Source of the DNA: Oscillospiraceae bacterium
Lineage (GTDB): Bacteria > Bacillota > Clostridia > Oscillospirales > Ruminococcaceae
DNA length: 5,698 nucleotides
Reading direction: 5' to 3'
Assembly (NCBI GenBank): GCA_900757485.1
Contig: CAAEOA010000005.1
Span: 1-5,698 of the forward strand
Below are positions 5,598 through 5,698 of this stretch, piece after piece; the first letter of the stretch is position 1; every line of letters starts with the position of its first letter. Below the pieces are notes generated by a model. It made no database searches and was not told the DNA's origin. It saw only the letters and a list, made by a program, of their open reading frames with translations. A program made the translations under genes and the position numbers.

Positions 5598-5698
5598 ATG
5601 CGGCTGTTATCTGATCTGGAACAGCTTGCTATCGGGGACTGTTTTACCGTGCGGGTGTTAAACAAAAAGCTGACCTACAAAGTAGATCAGCTGAAAAA
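5598..5698 (+). pseudogene. Sortase-like fragment (probably class C), running off the window
   Basis: From 5598 the frame reads MRLLSDLEQLAIGDCF, then TVRVLNKKLTYKVDQLK, to the window end. This matches the middle of class C (pilin-polymerising) sortases, where a GLPSA-K/R-LF-x-DLD-x-L block is followed by GD-x-F-x-x-x-VL-x-x-x-L-x-Y-x-VDQI. Sortases cleave LPXTG-type signals and attach the protein to other pilins or to the wall. The usual catalytic His lies just before this segment (TGHRG); there the frame is closed by TAG at 5592-5594 and the expected residues are missing. The catalytic Cys and Arg would lie beyond the window. The 5' half is therefore lost or frameshifted, perhaps at the element boundary. 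The ATG at 5598 is probably not a true start. The intact right part cannot be judged from here. Confidence 0.6.

Noticed and set aside
5534..5614. A 26-codon frame with AAAGGAG upstream, overlapping the sortase-like fragment in another frame
   Set aside because: Too short, no recognisable family, and it overlaps better-supported protein similarity.
5668..5692. Hairpin AGCTGACCTAC/GTAGATCAGCT that looks like a reverse-strand terminator followed by TTTTT
   Set aside because: It lies inside the conserved sortase reading frame (LTYKVDQL), so the pairing is probably incidental.

Overview
This window looks like a low-GC Gram-positive genome of the gut Clostridia type (Lachnospiraceae/Ruminococcaceae-like). 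The support is moderate to low GC, strong GGAGG-type ribosome binding sites, U-tract terminators, a Tn4451/TnpX-type large serine recombinase, an element-type sigma-70 region-4 protein and a sortase-like fragment. The assignment comes from remembered protein families, not from a search.

Layout. Bases 1-1541 hold the 3' part of a GH2 (LacZ-type) beta-galactosidase whose 5' end lies outside the window. Bases 1542-1960 hold no large gene, but contain a possible small transcription unit: a promoter-like pair near 1653-1682, a 35-codon hydrophobic frame at 1715-1822, and a strong hairpin terminator at 1866-1913. From about 1960 to 5500 the content is that of a mobile element, or the eroded remains of one: a sigma-70 region-4-like regulator (2014-2487) behind a hairpin that overlaps its ribosome binding site; its terminator (2511-2557); a GC-rich stretch with many stem-loops and no convincing gene (about 2560-2870), here proposed as a structured RNA; a 56-residue TnpW-like protein (2970-3140); two decayed reverse-strand genes (an unidentified one at 3142-3378 and the C-terminal half of a KilA-N-type protein at 3390-3818); and a large serine recombinase (3934-5418).

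The recombinase carries all its recognisable domains but is cut short by an in-frame TAA at 5416. Translation past that stop restores 26 more codons that match the usual C-terminus of the family, so this looks like a recent nonsense mutation (or a sequencing error). After it comes a nested inverted repeat (5504-5557), then a fragment that reads as part of a sortase (5598 to the window end) with its upstream frame broken.

Taken together, the sigma-like protein, TnpW-like protein and recombinase are the excision/integration end of a clostridial integrative element. No conjugation or relaxase genes are visible, and the number of broken genes suggests it is decaying. The best candidates for new biology are the GC-rich stem-loop island at 2560-2870, the hairpin at the sigma-factor ribosome binding site, and the small promoter-peptide-terminator unit at 1653-1913.
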